From NCBI GenBank assembly GCA_020633975.1, contig JACKCR010000003.1, positions 248,001 to 312,000 of the forward strand: a stretch of DNA of 64,000 nt, in the 5' to 3' direction. Below the pieces are notes generated by a model. The model had not been told where the DNA came from and made no database searches. It worked only from the letters and a program-made list of their open reading frames with translations. Source of the DNA: Candidatus Eiseniibacteriota bacterium. GTDB taxonomy: Bacteria > Eisenbacteria > RBG-16-71-46 > CAIMUX01. Positions 36,857 to 46,937 of this stretch are shown here, piece after piece. Each line of letters begins with the position of its first letter. Positions within the stretch are counted from its first letter, which is position 1. The position numbers and the translations under genes were made by a program.

Positions 36857-38593
36857 GTGCGCACTCCAGCTCGGTACTCATTTGCAACTGCTCTCGCCGT
36901 GGTTGGGCTGTGTTCGTGTCTGTCCGACCGGGCGCACGCGGACTTAGGTGGCGACTGGGGCTTCACTCTGGAGGCCACGCAGTACGGATCGATCGAAGCG
37001 ATCGCGATGGATGCGCAGGGCAACCACTACATCTCCGGTAGCTTCGAGGGCACGATGACGGTCGGAATCAACGGCCCGACCTACCAGAGCCCGTCGGACA
37101 GAAACGTCTTCGTCGCCAAGCTCTCCCCTTCCGGTGACCACATCTGGTCCACGGTCAGCGATGGCGCCGGTGATGAGAGCTCCGCCGACCTCGCGATCCT
37201 GCCTGATGGGTCGGTCGCCGTCGTGGGGACCACGTTCAGTGATCCGTTCGGCTTCCAGGGATCGACGAAGCCGGGCTACGGCATGTCCGACGCGTGGGGT
37301 GCTGTCTTCTCGCCCTCTGGTTCTCTCGTCTGGGTGGCGGTGTGGGGCAGTACGTCCGTCGACGGAGCCACCACCGTGGCCGTCGATGTGTCCGGGGAAG
37401 GCACGAGCACGATCATCGGCGGACACTTCCGCAACACCGTCGACTTCGGACTCGGCGCGCGAACCTCCCAAGGACAGGACGACTGGTTCCTTCTCCAACA
37501 CAAGGCGACGGGTTCGATCTTGGCCGACGCTGTCTTCGGAGGGACTTCGAGCGAATTCAACATCAACGTCGACGTGGACGACGCCGGATCCATCGTTCTT
37601 CTCGGCAGCTCCTCGGGCCCACTCGATCTCGGGAACGGCCCTCTTTCGCCGAAGGGAAGCTTCGACGTGGTTCTGGCAAAGCTGCCTGGGGTGGGCTCGT
37701 CCGCAACGTGGTCGCAACGGTTCGGTTCGACGGACACCGACCACGGAAACTCCGTCGTGCTCGGAGAGAACGGCAACATCTACGCCGCAGGGAGTTTCTC
37801 GGATGCAATCGACTTCGGAACCGCCAGCTTCGTGAGCAGCGGGGACAGAGATGGGTGGATCGCCGCCTTCGATATGGCCGGGGGGTTCCTCTGGGCCGAG
37901 TCGATGGGCGGCCCGGGAGAGGAGCGCGCCTCGGCCGTCGACATCGAGGGATCGACGCTCGCGCTCACGGGAATCTTCAACGACACCGCAACGTTCGGAC
38001 CGTTCAGTGCGACCACCTTCGACACCGCGCAGGACGCGTTCGTCGCCACACTCGACACGGACGGAAACTGGCTGAACTTCGGCATCGGCACCGGACCGGA
38101 CTCCGACTCCAGCACCGACGTCGCGCTGCACGGATGGCCGGTCGTCGTGGGTGGCTTCTTCGACAGCGTCAAGTTCGGCACTCTCAGCTTCTTCGACCAG
38201 GTCGGAGGTTTCGAGGGATACCTCGTCCACCTGACCGACCTGTCCTCCTCCGTCCCTGGAGGGGGGCCGATCGACTCTGCGCTGCAGGTACTGCAGGCCT
38301 CACCGGCCCAACCGAATCCGTTCCGCGTGGAGACGACGGTCTCTTTCCGGTCCGTGGGAACGGCTGCAGCGAATGGGCTCGACACTGCGGTTCACGACGA
38401 AGTTCGCGTCACCGTGCACGACGTCACGGGGCGCACGCTTCGTGTGCTGTCACCGGAGCTGACCGGGGACTCCGGAATCGCGCGTTGGGATGGACGGGAT
38501 CGGGCAGGCTTCGCGCTCCCGTCGGGCGTCTACTACATCAGGGTCGTATCCGCCGCGGGATCCGACGTAGTCCCAGTCACGATCCAGAGGTAA
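36857..38593 (+). CDS. SBBP beta-propeller secreted protein with sorting tail (tandem copy 1)
   Basis: About 578 residues from GTG 36857, which has a perfect AGGAGGT six bases upstream. Signal peptide YSFATALAVVGLCSCLSDRA HA. Propeller repeats (AMDAQGNHYISGSFEGTMTV, LPDGSVAVVGTTFSD, GENGNIYAAGSFSDAIDFG, EGSTLALTGIFNDTATFG). The C-terminal FlgD-Ig tail (ASPAQPNPFRVETTVSFRS, VHDVTGRTLRVLSPELTGDS, WDGRDRAGFALPSGVYYIRV) ends PVTIQR. It is paralogous along its whole length to the next gene, 8 bases away. Exported; ligand unknown. Confidence 0.9.
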   Translation: MRTPARYSFATALAVVGLCSCLSDRAHADLGGDWGFTLEATQYGSIEAIAMDAQGNHYISGSFEGTMTVGINGPTYQSPSDRNVFVAKLSPSGDHIWSTVSDGAGDESSADLAILPDGSVAVVGTTFSDPFGFQGSTKPGYGMSDAWGAVFSPSGSLVWVAVWGSTSVDGATTVAVDVSGEGTSTIIGGHFRNTVDFGLGARTSQGQDDWFLLQHKATGSILADAVFGGTSSEFNINVDVDDAGSIVLLGSSSGPLDLGNGPLSPKGSFDVVLAKLPGVGSSATWSQRFGSTDTDHGNSVVLGENGNIYAAGSFSDAIDFGTASFVSSGDRDGWIAAFDMAGGFLWAESMGGPGEERASAVDIEGSTLALTGIFNDTATFGPFSATTFDTAQDAFVATLDTDGNWLNFGIGTGPDSDSSTDVALHGWPVVVGGFFDSVKFGTLSFFDQVGGFEGYLVHLTDLSSSVPGGGPIDSALQVLQASPAQPNPFRVETTVSFRSVGTAAANGLDTAVHDEVRVTVHDVTGRTLRVLSPELTGDSGIARWDGRDRAGFALPSGVYYIRVVSAAGSDVVPVTIQR

Positions 38594-38601
38594 CCACCGA
38601 A

Positions 38602-40392
38602 ATGCGATCCAGGCAGAGCCAACTGACGAACCCACAGCATGTTACCCGCCGGCACGGGAGGTCTCTCCACACGTGCGTCTTCCCCGGAAGCCTCCTCACC
38701 GTGGCCTCCGCGGCACTCCTCGCTGCCGTCCTTCCGGCCCAAGCCAATGCGACGTTGTTCGACGCCGAGTGGGGCATCACGGACGGGGCGGACTTCACCA
38801 GCTTCATCGAAGCGGTCGACACGGACGCGCAGGGGAACGTCTACATCGCCGGCACGTTCACCGGCAAGGTGACCGTCGGGATCGGCGGGCCGACCTACGA
38901 AACCGCCGACTTCTTGCGCTCGGACGTCTTCATCGCGAAGCTCTCCCCCACGGGCCAGCACATCTGGTCGTACCAGGCAGCCGGTGACCTCAACGACAGC
39001 GCCAGGGAAATCGACGTGCTCCCGAACGGCGACGTGGTGATCGTGGGCAGCACCCAGGGACCGAACTTCGGCTTCGCCGGGGGCTCGAACGCCACGAATG
39101 GAGCCACCGATGCGTTCGGAGCCCGGTTCGACACGAACGGTTCCGTCCGGTGGCAATCGGTCTGGGGGCTGTCGGACCTCGAGGAAGCGACCGGCGTCGC
39201 CTTCGATCCCACGAACGGCCACACCATCGTCGTGGGCAACTTCTGGGGAACGACGAACTTCGGCCATGGGCAGCGGACCTCGGCCGGCGACTCCGACTGG
39301 TTCTTGCTGGACATCACGCCAACCGGCTCGCTCGACGCCGACATCGTGTTCGGCGGAGCGGGCGCGGAGCGGGAAGCCAGGGTTGCGGTCGACCTGACAG
39401 GCGCGGTCGCCTTCCTCGGCACCTCGAGCGGACCCGTCGACATCGGCAACGGCACGCTTCCGGGCGCGGGCAGCTACGACATCGTGCTCGGACGCTTCTC
39501 ACAAGTGGGTGCGCCGGCACTCTGGTCGCAGCGGTTCGGAAGCAGCGGCTCGGACACGGGCCGAGGGGTATGCGTGGCCGAGAACGGCGCCATCTTCATC
39601 GCCGGCTCGTACAGCGGCACAGTCGACTTCGGCTCGGGCTCCCTCTCGAGCAACGGATCCTTGGACGGCTTCGTCGCCGCGTTCAAGGAAGAAGGCGTGC
39701 CCTTGTGGAGCCACAGCATGGGCGGGCCGGGCGAGGACCGGACGAGTCACATCGATGTCGAAGGCTCCCTGCTCGCAATCACCGGCTTCTTCAACGGCAC
39801 GGTATGGTTCGGTCCGACGCGAGCCACGACCTACGACCAGCTGATGGATGCGTATGTCGCGACCCTGGACACGGACGGAAACTGGCAGGGATTGATCCAG
39901 GGAAGAGGACCCGGGTGGGACCTCGGCATGCAAGTCTCCCTGCACGGCACACCGATCGTCGTCGGCTCCTTTGGCGAATGGGTCGACTTCGGCTCTCTGG
40001 AACTCAACACGTCCGCTCTCCAGTTCAGCGGATTCGTCGTCGGTTTGACGGATCAGGTTTCGTCTGCACCGGACGTTCTCGGGGAGTCCGCGCTCGACCT
40101 GATCGACGTCGCCTCTGCCCAGCCCAACCCGACGAGAGCGGAGACGTCCGTTTCGTTCCGGCTGCCCACGGCGGACGGCGGAGGTTCGAGCGACGCCGCG
40201 GTCCAGGTCACCGTTCACGACGTCACGGGCCGGACGCTGCGCGTGTTGTCACCGGAGACGACGGGCGATTCTGGCGTCGCTCGATGGGACGGTCGGGATC
40301 GGACGGGGCTCGCCGTTCCATCCGGTGTCTACTTCCTTCGTGTCTCGACTCCAGAGGATGCCAGGTCGGTTCCGGTGACGATCCAACGCTGA
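38602..40392 (+). CDS. SBBP beta-propeller secreted protein with sorting tail (tandem copy 2)
   Basis: About 596 residues from ATG 38602, 8 bases after copy 1. The ribosome site is weak, suggesting coupling. Signal peptide FPGSLLTVASAALLAAVLPA QANA. The same blade series as copy 1 (DAQGNVYIAGTFTGKVTVGI, LPNGDVVIVGSTQG, AENGAIFIAGSYSGTVDFG, EGSLLAITGFFNGTVWFG) and a nearly identical tail (VHDVTGRTLRVLSPETTGDS, WDGRDRTGLAVPSGVYFLRV, PVTIQR). A gene duplication with conserved tails and diverged blades suggests variation of a surface-binding face. A hairpin terminator follows. Confidence 0.9.
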   Translation: MRSRQSQLTNPQHVTRRHGRSLHTCVFPGSLLTVASAALLAAVLPAQANATLFDAEWGITDGADFTSFIEAVDTDAQGNVYIAGTFTGKVTVGIGGPTYETADFLRSDVFIAKLSPTGQHIWSYQAAGDLNDSAREIDVLPNGDVVIVGSTQGPNFGFAGGSNATNGATDAFGARFDTNGSVRWQSVWGLSDLEEATGVAFDPTNGHTIVVGNFWGTTNFGHGQRTSAGDSDWFLLDITPTGSLDADIVFGGAGAEREARVAVDLTGAVAFLGTSSGPVDIGNGTLPGAGSYDIVLGRFSQVGAPALWSQRFGSSGSDTGRGVCVAENGAIFIAGSYSGTVDFGSGSLSSNGSLDGFVAAFKEEGVPLWSHSMGGPGEDRTSHIDVEGSLLAITGFFNGTVWFGPTRATTYDQLMDAYVATLDTDGNWQGLIQGRGPGWDLGMQVSLHGTPIVVGSFGEWVDFGSLELNTSALQFSGFVVGLTDQVSSAPDVLGESALDLIDVASAQPNPTRAETSVSFRLPTADGGGSSDAAVQVTVHDVTGRTLRVLSPETTGDSGVARWDGRDRTGLAVPSGVYFLRVSTPEDARSVPVTIQR

Positions 40393-40423
40393 CCCGTCCC
40401 CCACAACGCGCGGCGTACCATGG

Positions 40424-40470
40424 AACGCCTCCGCCTCTTCCGGATGCTTCCGGAGAGAGACGGAGGCGTT
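40424..40470 (+). terminator. Long hairpin terminator between the propeller genes and the helicase
   Basis: AACGCCTCCG (40424-40433) pairs with CGGAGGCGTT (40461-40470), with further pairing of CTTCCGG/TTCCGGAGAG inside. It lies 31 bases after the propeller stop. It covers a possible early ATG (40420) of the helicase frame, which is why I place the helicase start at 40531. Confidence 0.65.
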
Positions 40471-40530
40471 GGGCATTGGAACCGCGAGCGCTACACTGCA
40501 CCCTGCGCTTGCGAACCGCCCACTCGCTCC

Positions 40531-43500
40531 ATGGAAGGACTCACCCTGTCGACTCTCTCGATCCAAACGTTCGACGCCGAAACGCGCGAGGCCGGTCGTC
40601 TCTGCCATGACCGCGGACGGGTTCGCATCACGGAGGTCGACGACCTGGAGCTCCTGGCCACGGTTCGCGGTGCTGACGGCAAGAAGCGCAACCAAGACTC
40701 TCCCGACCACGACGTCGCCCTATCGAAAGCCGGCAAAGGACGTGTCCGAGCGGTCTGTGACTGCGAGCACTCGCTCGAAGGACGAGGCTGCGAGCACGTG
40801 TGGGCCACCCTTCTGGCGTGTCTCGCAAGTCCGCGCGCGTATCGCTGGCTCAAGAAGTCGATGGACGAGCAGACGCTGGAAGAGCTGGGAGACACCGGCT
40901 CGCGTCGACCTGTTCCGACGGTTCCGGAACGTCGAGTGGGTCCCGCTCCGACCGCATTCGGTGTACCGGCCTGGCGGAAGCGGATGGCGAAGATCGATGA
41001 TCGCGATTCGTTGGACCACCTCCTGACAGAAGCTGCAACCGACACGTTCGCGACCCGACAAACGATCCAGGTGTCGTTCCACGCCTCTCCAACCGACGAT
41101 CGCGTCTGGCCGGTTTGTCTGGAGATCGAGTCACGCCGCAAGCGAGTCGACGGACAATGGGGACCACCTCGTCGCTCCCCTCTCAAGAGGCGCGAGATCA
41201 CTTGGATCGAACCGGAAGAAGCCCAAGCGATCCTGGACCGCCTGGCCGGTGCAGCCGATTGGCGACTCGGGCAACGGGGGGACATCCCCACACGATTCCA
41301 TCTCGATCGCTCGATGACGATGGAGGTGGCGCCGAAGCTCTCCGCGCTCGGTGTCCTCTTTCTCGAGACATCCTCCATGCGAGAGCAGCGAGGAACGCCA
41401 GGCGGAACGAGTCCACGTCCCCAAGCCGATCCGCGACGATCGAGTTCCCCGGCTCCACTCCAATGGGACGAGGGTGATCCGTATGAGGCGTGGGTGTCGA
41501 TCACACCAAGCCGGGGCTCGAACCGCGATTCGTACCGCGCGTCCCTCGTACTTCGCCGCGGAGCGGAACAGGTGATGCTGACCGGGAACGACGTCGTCTT
41601 CCCGAGTGACTTCGTCGTCCTCGGGAGCCGCCTCTGCCGCGCCGAAGGCCCGAACCTCCAGACTTGGCAGGACGCGTTCGCCGAACCGTTGGACGTACCG
41701 GGAAAGGACATCGACGAGTTCCTCGAACAGTTCCACTCCTTCTCCGCATCCCCGCGGCTCGATGCTCCGGCCGGACTCACTTGGACCGAGATCTCGACCT
41801 CCCCGACACCGCACCTCGTCGTATGTCCGCCAGGTGAATGGGCGGGCGATCCGCCCGACGAGCTTCGGGCCAGGATCGAGTTCGACTACGCGGGCGTGCG
41901 GATTCCGGCGAACGCTCCAGGAGAACGCGCACGCCTCGATGCGGAGCGGAAGGTCGTGATCCGAAGTCTCGGTGAAGAGGCAACCCAACTCGGAGAGTCC
42001 CGCCGAGTCGGCATCCGCTCAGAGCCGTTCCCCGATGACCCGATGACCTTTCCATACCTCGTGCCTACGTCTCGGCTCGGCGAAATGGTGGAAGCACTCG
42101 AAGCCGCGGGTTGGAAGATCGAGGGGCGTGACGGTCCCGTCGTCCGTCCTTCGCAGATCGAGGCGACGGTCTCGTCAGGAGTCGACTGGTTCGATCTGGA
42201 CATCCGTGTCGAGTACCCTGGCGCGGCTGGCTCCGAACAGGATAGAGCGTACGCGGCCGAAGTGGTCGAGCTTCCGGAACTACTCCGCGCACTGAAGCGG
42301 AAGGAGCGGGTCGTTCGTCTCTCCAGCGGACGGCTCGGCTTCCTACCGGAAGAGTGGCTCGAACGACACGGCTGGCTTCTCGACGCGGGCAAGCTGGAAC
42401 GGGGAGCCATCCGCTTCCGCCGGTCCCAGGTCGCACTCCTCGACGCACTCCTCGTCGCCGAACCCGCCGTCGGCTCGGATGAAGTGTTCCAGGCCGCCCG
42501 GGAGAACCTCCAGAAGTTCCACGCGATCTCACCCGTCCAGGCTCCAAAGGGATTCCGCGCGACGCTTCGTCCCTATCAGGAACTGAGCCTCGGGTGGTTC
42601 GAGTTCCTCCGTACCCTCGGGTTCGGCGGCTGCCTGGCAGACGACATGGGGCTCGGCAAGACCGTCATGATCCTCGCGCTCCTCGACTCGAGACGACGCG
42701 CGAAGCCCGGTCCGTCGTTGGTCGTCGTCCCACGCTCGCTCGTCTTCAACTGGAAGCGAGAGGCGGAGAAGTTCGCGCCGAAACTGAGACTGCACGACCA
42801 CACCGCACCCGATCGGAAGGACCTCGCGGGCTACTTGGACTTGGTCGACGTCGTTCTCACCACCTATGGGGTTCTGCGTCGGGAGATCACACAGCTTCGT
42901 GAGTTCGAGTTCGACTACGTGATCCTCGACGAAGCCCAGGCGATCAAGAACGCAAACACGGCCGCGGCCAAGTCCGCGCGCCTTCTCCGTGCCTCGCATC
43001 GACTCGCGATGAGCGGAACTCCGATCGAGAATCACCTCGGCGAACTCTGGAGCCTCTTCGAGTTCCTCAACCCAGGCCTACTCGGATCGTCCCCCACCTT
43101 CCAGAAGTGGATCACCGAATCGCCCAAGCGAGGCACACTCGCACACTCGATCCAGCCGTTCGTCCTTCGTCGCAGCAAAGAGCAAGTGCTGACAGAGCTA
43201 CCTCCAAAGGAAGAGCAGACGCTCTACTGCTCGATGGGCGAGCGCCAGCAGAAGCTCTACGACGAGCTACGAAGCCACTACCGTGGCGCACTCCTCGGAC
43301 TCCGTGACGAGGCTCAGAGCCTCCGACAGGATCTGGATCCCCGAAGCTCGCGTCTGGAGGACAACATCCACGCGTCCCAGATGCTCGTACTCGAAGCGCT
43401 TCTCCGCCTTCGTCAGGCTGCCTGTCACCCTGGCCTCGTCGATCCTCGTCTCGCTGGTGAAGAAAGCGCGAAGGTGGACGTTCTACTCGAACGGCTCGGC

Positions 43501-43971
43501 GAGATCGCCGAAGAGGGCCACAAAGCCCTCGTCTTCTCGCAGTTCACATCCCTCCTCTCGATCGTGAAAGACCGACTACAGATCGCGCGCATCCCCTACG
43601 AGTATCTCGATGGGCGAACGCGAAACCGCGAGGAGCGGGTCGCGCGATTCCAGGAAGACCCGCGTGTTCCCGTCTTCCTCATCAGCCTCAAGGCAGGCGG
43701 CACCGGACTCAACCTCACCGCTGCCAGCTATGTCTTCCTGCTCGACCCATGGTGGAACCCCGCCACCGAGGCGCAGGCGATCGATCGCGCGCACCGGATG
43801 GGCCAGGAACGTCCGGTCCTGGCCTGCCGGTTGGTTGCACATGGAACGGTGGAGGAGCGGATCCTGGAGCTGCAGGAACGGAAGCGGGGTTTGGCCGAAG
43901 CTGTCATCCGGTCGGATGATACGGGGATCCGAAGCCTCACTCGGGACGACTTGGAACAGCTCCTCTCCTAG
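40531..43971 (+). CDS. SWIM-domain SNF2/HepA-type helicase
   Basis: About 1146 residues from ATG 40531 (the frame opens at 40420, but that part is inside a hairpin). N-terminal SWIM zinc finger (RVRAVCDCEHSLEGRGCEHV; CxC ... CxH). A long middle region of unknown fold follows, then the SNF2 motor: motif I DDMGLGKTV near residue 705, motif II DEAQ near 800, SGTPIENHLGELWSLFEF, and motif V/VI LTAASYVFLLDPWWNPATEA, QAIDRAHRMGQERPV. This is a double-stranded DNA translocase of the bacterial SWIM/SNF2 family. No adjacent methylase or nuclease suggests a defence cluster. Confidence 0.93.
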   Translation: MEGLTLSTLSIQTFDAETREAGRLCHDRGRVRITEVDDLELLATVRGADGKKRNQDSPDHDVALSKAGKGRVRAVCDCEHSLEGRGCEHVWATLLACLASPRAYRWLKKSMDEQTLEELGDTGSRRPVPTVPERRVGPAPTAFGVPAWRKRMAKIDDRDSLDHLLTEAATDTFATRQTIQVSFHASPTDDRVWPVCLEIESRRKRVDGQWGPPRRSPLKRREITWIEPEEAQAILDRLAGAADWRLGQRGDIPTRFHLDRSMTMEVAPKLSALGVLFLETSSMREQRGTPGGTSPRPQADPRRSSSPAPLQWDEGDPYEAWVSITPSRGSNRDSYRASLVLRRGAEQVMLTGNDVVFPSDFVVLGSRLCRAEGPNLQTWQDAFAEPLDVPGKDIDEFLEQFHSFSASPRLDAPAGLTWTEISTSPTPHLVVCPPGEWAGDPPDELRARIEFDYAGVRIPANAPGERARLDAERKVVIRSLGEEATQLGESRRVGIRSEPFPDDPMTFPYLVPTSRLGEMVEALEAAGWKIEGRDGPVVRPSQIEATVSSGVDWFDLDIRVEYPGAAGSEQDRAYAAEVVELPELLRALKRKERVVRLSSGRLGFLPEEWLERHGWLLDAGKLERGAIRFRRSQVALLDALLVAEPAVGSDEVFQAARENLQKFHAISPVQAPKGFRATLRPYQELSLGWFEFLRTLGFGGCLADDMGLGKTVMILALLDSRRRAKPGPSLVVVPRSLVFNWKREAEKFAPKLRLHDHTAPDRKDLAGYLDLVDVVLTTYGVLRREITQLREFEFDYVILDEAQAIKNANTAAAKSARLLRASHRLAMSGTPIENHLGELWSLFEFLNPGLLGSSPTFQKWITESPKRGTLAHSIQPFVLRRSKEQVLTELPPKEEQTLYCSMGERQQKLYDELRSHYRGALLGLRDEAQSLRQDLDPRSSRLEDNIHASQMLVLEALLRLRQAACHPGLVDPRLAGEESAKVDVLLERLGEIAEEGHKALVFSQFTSLLSIVKDRLQIARIPYEYLDGRTRNREERVARFQEDPRVPVFLISLKAGGTGLNLTAASYVFLLDPWWNPATEAQAIDRAHRMGQERPVLACRLVAHGTVEERILELQERKRGLAEAVIRSDDTGIRSLTRDDLEQLLS

Positions 43972-44157
43972 CCTGGATCCCGCTGGATCGGGGTGAACGC
44001 CGCGCGTATACTCGTCCGCGGAAGAAGGGCACCCCTCCGCTTCCTCATCCGCTCGGGCCCCGCGATCGAGCGAGACCTTGCTCCGGTCCATCTCATGAAC
44101 CGGACGGTGTGTATGCGCGAGCCTGGTGTCGCTCGCGAGCGAAAGGACGGTTCTCGC

Positions 44158-46923
44158 ATGAAGAGATCTGCCTTCCCCACCCGATCCGCGTCCGCCTCGG
44201 CCCTTTCCGCTCTCGCCGCGCTGCTTCTGCTCGCCTCGTTCCTCCCGGTGCACAACGTACTCGCCGGACCGAACGAGGACGGGGTGTTGATCCTCCACTA
44301 CGCCGGGGTCCCGAACCCCACCTGCGACAACATCCCCTACTGCAACAAACTGGTCTTCCCAGGCTGCGACCAGGCTCTCATCCGCACGGACGAGGACGTC
44401 CCGTGCGCGGCAGGGCTGTGGGTGTTCGCATCGTTTCCCGAGACGTCGACGCCACGTGTCGCCTCGATCGCATTCGGTGCGGAGATGGTCGGCATCGGCG
44501 ACCTGATCCTGATACGTCGTGACACCTGCGCCGACGACGAGGTTGCGGGAGACAACTGGCCGCGAGAGAACACGGGGACGGTCGTATCGTGGGACACACC
44601 GCGGGAGGACCTGCTCTTCGAGGTCTACGTCTTCTTCCCCTACGCCTACAACTACTACGGCGGAGACGTCGGACCCTACACCGTGAACCTCACCCCGCAT
44701 CCGACATTGGGTGGCGTGTTCACGGACGACTCCACGCCGCCAGTCGCCGACCCGATCGTCGACTACGGTTCGTTCGGCTTCTTGACCGACGGCTACCTTC
44801 CGGTCTGTCCAGCCGCGGGAGCATGCTGTTTCACCGACGGTTCCTGCGAGAGGCTTCGTCCCACGAAGTGTGCGTCGCTGAGTGGCGAGTACTCCGGAGA
44901 CGAAACGCTCTGTGATCCGAACCCGTGCGAGGAAGGCGGAGCGTGTTGCTTCCCGGACGGCACCTGCACGTTCCTCACCGCAAGCGCGTGCATCGATGTC
45001 TTCGGTGCTCCTCTCGGCCCTGGTACCGCCTGCGAACCGAACGCGTGTCCTCAACCACTCGGCGCTTGCTGCCTTCCTTCCCTCGTCTGCGAGGTTCGGA
45101 CTCCTCCGGACTGCGACGCGGATGCTGGGAACTTCTTCGGTGCCGACACCTCATGCGAACCGGGAATCTGCGGAGGGGCGTGCTGCAGCGGACTCGCCTG
45201 TATGGTGAGCCTCCAGGCCGACTGCGACCTCTCGGGCGGAACGTACCTCGGCGACTCCATCCTCTGCTCACCGAACCCGTGCCAGTCGGGCGCGTGCTGC
45301 CTAGGCGAAGCGAACTGCACCATCTCGTCCCTGGCGGATTGTGAGCTGGCAGACGGAACGTATCTCGGCGCTGATACGAGTTGTGCACCCGAGTCCTGTG
45401 CGCCGGTTCCGGAGGCAGACACCTACTTCATCAGGCCAGACGGCCTCGGCGACTTCCCGACGATCCAGCAAGCCATCGCTCATGAAGGCGCCGGCGACAA
45501 GACCGCGATCGAACTCGGCGACGGCGTCTTCACTGGACCCGGCAACCACAACCTCGACTTCCTCGGGAAGGCACTCCGGATGAGGTCACGCAGCGACGAT
45601 CCGCTCGCCTGCATCATCGACTGTTCGGGTCCAGAGTCGGTCGAGCGCGGACTGGTCCTGAGGTCCGGGGAGGGCATGGGGACTTCGGTCACGGCGATCA
45701 CATTCCGAAATGGCAATGCGGGCGATGGCCGCTATGGCGGGGCCGTACTGGTCGAGACCTCCACTCCAGGAGTCCACGCGCGCTTCATCGATTGCCGGTT
45801 CGAAGACAACGAAGCAGTGCACGGAGGAGCCATCTACTCGGACCTGTCAGACGTGCTCGTACTGATCGATTGCGTGCTCGAACGGAACTCGTCGACGTAC
45901 GGAGGTGCAATCGAGAGCAGATCGCTCGACACGAGGCTGACCCGATGTGAGTTTCGTCTGAACCAGGCAGTGTTGGGAGGCGCGATCTCGGTCGATGGCG
46001 GTTCCCTCTACGCCGCGGATTGCGTCCTCGAGTCGAATGCGTCCGAGTCCGAGGGAGGAGCCGTGATGCTGGGGACGTCGATGGACAGCTCCGAGTTCCT
46101 GCGCTGCGACTTCCTCACGAACGAATCGAGCAAGGGCGGAGGCGTCTCCACCAGACTGGACCCGAGCTTCACGTACTGCTCCTTCGTCGAGAACAGCTCG
46201 GTCACGGAAGGTGGAGCCGTGTACGTGAGATCCGGAGCTCCCAGCTTCGGAAGCTGCACGTTCTACCGAAACGGTTCCGCGTTCGGAGGCTCGATCGCGA
46301 TCTCATACGAGGGTACGGTGACGATCGATCGATGCATCATCGCGTTCGGGCTCGAGGGAATGGCGGTCGCGGGATGGGCAGGAAACTCTGCGGTCGCGAG
46401 CTGCACGGACGTCTACAACAACGTCGGCGGCGACTGGACGGCACTGCTCTCCGGACAACACGGCACCGAAGGCAACTTCCAGCTCGATCCCGAGTTCTGC
46501 CTGTTCGGAGACGAACCGCTCTCCCTCTACCATACGTCGCCATGTCTTTCCGGCAACCACCCCGACGGCGCGTTCTGTGGCCAGATCGGGGCGTTCGGCG
46601 AGGGATGCTCGACGTCCGAGGCAGAGATGCCAGATCAGGCAGAGCTGCCGACACACCTCCAGCTTCGGCTGCTCACCCCGAATCCAGTTCGGAACGAACT
46701 CGCCTTCTCGGTCGAGTTGCCCGAGCCTTCGCGCGTGTCTCTTTCGCTCGTCGACGTGGCCGGTCGGATCGCACTCAGACTGGACGATCGAGAACTCGGC
46801 GCCGGAGTCCACCAGATCCACGTAGACTCTGCCGAGTTGGCAAACCTGCGGGTCGGAGTCTATCTGGTGAGACTCATCGCGGATCGAGAGATGCGAACGA
46901 TCAAGTTCGTGCGGACACGCTGA
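44158..46923 (+). CDS. Secreted Cys-rich/beta-helix protein with sorting tail
   Basis: About 921 residues from ATG 44158 (AAAGGA ten bases upstream). Signal peptide LSALAALLLLASFLPVHNVL A. Residues ~220-410 hold five Cys-rich repeats (GACCFTDGSCERL, GACCFPDGTCTFL, GACCLPSLVCEV, GACCSGLACMVS, GACCLGEANCTIS), each with about six Cys. A beta-helix domain follows (FPTIQQAIAHEGAGDKTAIE, FIDCRFEDNEAVHGGAIYSD, LIDCVLERNSSTYGGAIESR), then an FlgD-Ig-type tail (LTPNPVRNELAFSVELPEPS, LVDVAGRIALRLDDRELGAG, GVYLVRLIADREMRTIKFVR). Disulfide-rich repeats imply an oxidising, extracellular location. Confidence 0.88.
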   Translation: MKRSAFPTRSASASALSALAALLLLASFLPVHNVLAGPNEDGVLILHYAGVPNPTCDNIPYCNKLVFPGCDQALIRTDEDVPCAAGLWVFASFPETSTPRVASIAFGAEMVGIGDLILIRRDTCADDEVAGDNWPRENTGTVVSWDTPREDLLFEVYVFFPYAYNYYGGDVGPYTVNLTPHPTLGGVFTDDSTPPVADPIVDYGSFGFLTDGYLPVCPAAGACCFTDGSCERLRPTKCASLSGEYSGDETLCDPNPCEEGGACCFPDGTCTFLTASACIDVFGAPLGPGTACEPNACPQPLGACCLPSLVCEVRTPPDCDADAGNFFGADTSCEPGICGGACCSGLACMVSLQADCDLSGGTYLGDSILCSPNPCQSGACCLGEANCTISSLADCELADGTYLGADTSCAPESCAPVPEADTYFIRPDGLGDFPTIQQAIAHEGAGDKTAIELGDGVFTGPGNHNLDFLGKALRMRSRSDDPLACIIDCSGPESVERGLVLRSGEGMGTSVTAITFRNGNAGDGRYGGAVLVETSTPGVHARFIDCRFEDNEAVHGGAIYSDLSDVLVLIDCVLERNSSTYGGAIESRSLDTRLTRCEFRLNQAVLGGAISVDGGSLYAADCVLESNASESEGGAVMLGTSMDSSEFLRCDFLTNESSKGGGVSTRLDPSFTYCSFVENSSVTEGGAVYVRSGAPSFGSCTFYRNGSAFGGSIAISYEGTVTIDRCIIAFGLEGMAVAGWAGNSAVASCTDVYNNVGGDWTALLSGQHGTEGNFQLDPEFCLFGDEPLSLYHTSPCLSGNHPDGAFCGQIGAFGEGCSTSEAEMPDQAELPTHLQLRLLTPNPVRNELAFSVELPEPSRVSLSLVDVAGRIALRLDDRELGAGVHQIHVDSAELANLRVGVYLVRLIADREMRTIKFVRTR

Positions 46924-46937
46924 GCAGGGCGTACTGA

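Noticed and set aside
40420-40530. Upstream start for the SNF2 helicase at ATG 40420
   Set aside because: That ATG lies at the base of a long terminator hairpin, and the 37 extra residues have no family match; ATG 40531 is preferred although its ribosome site is weak.
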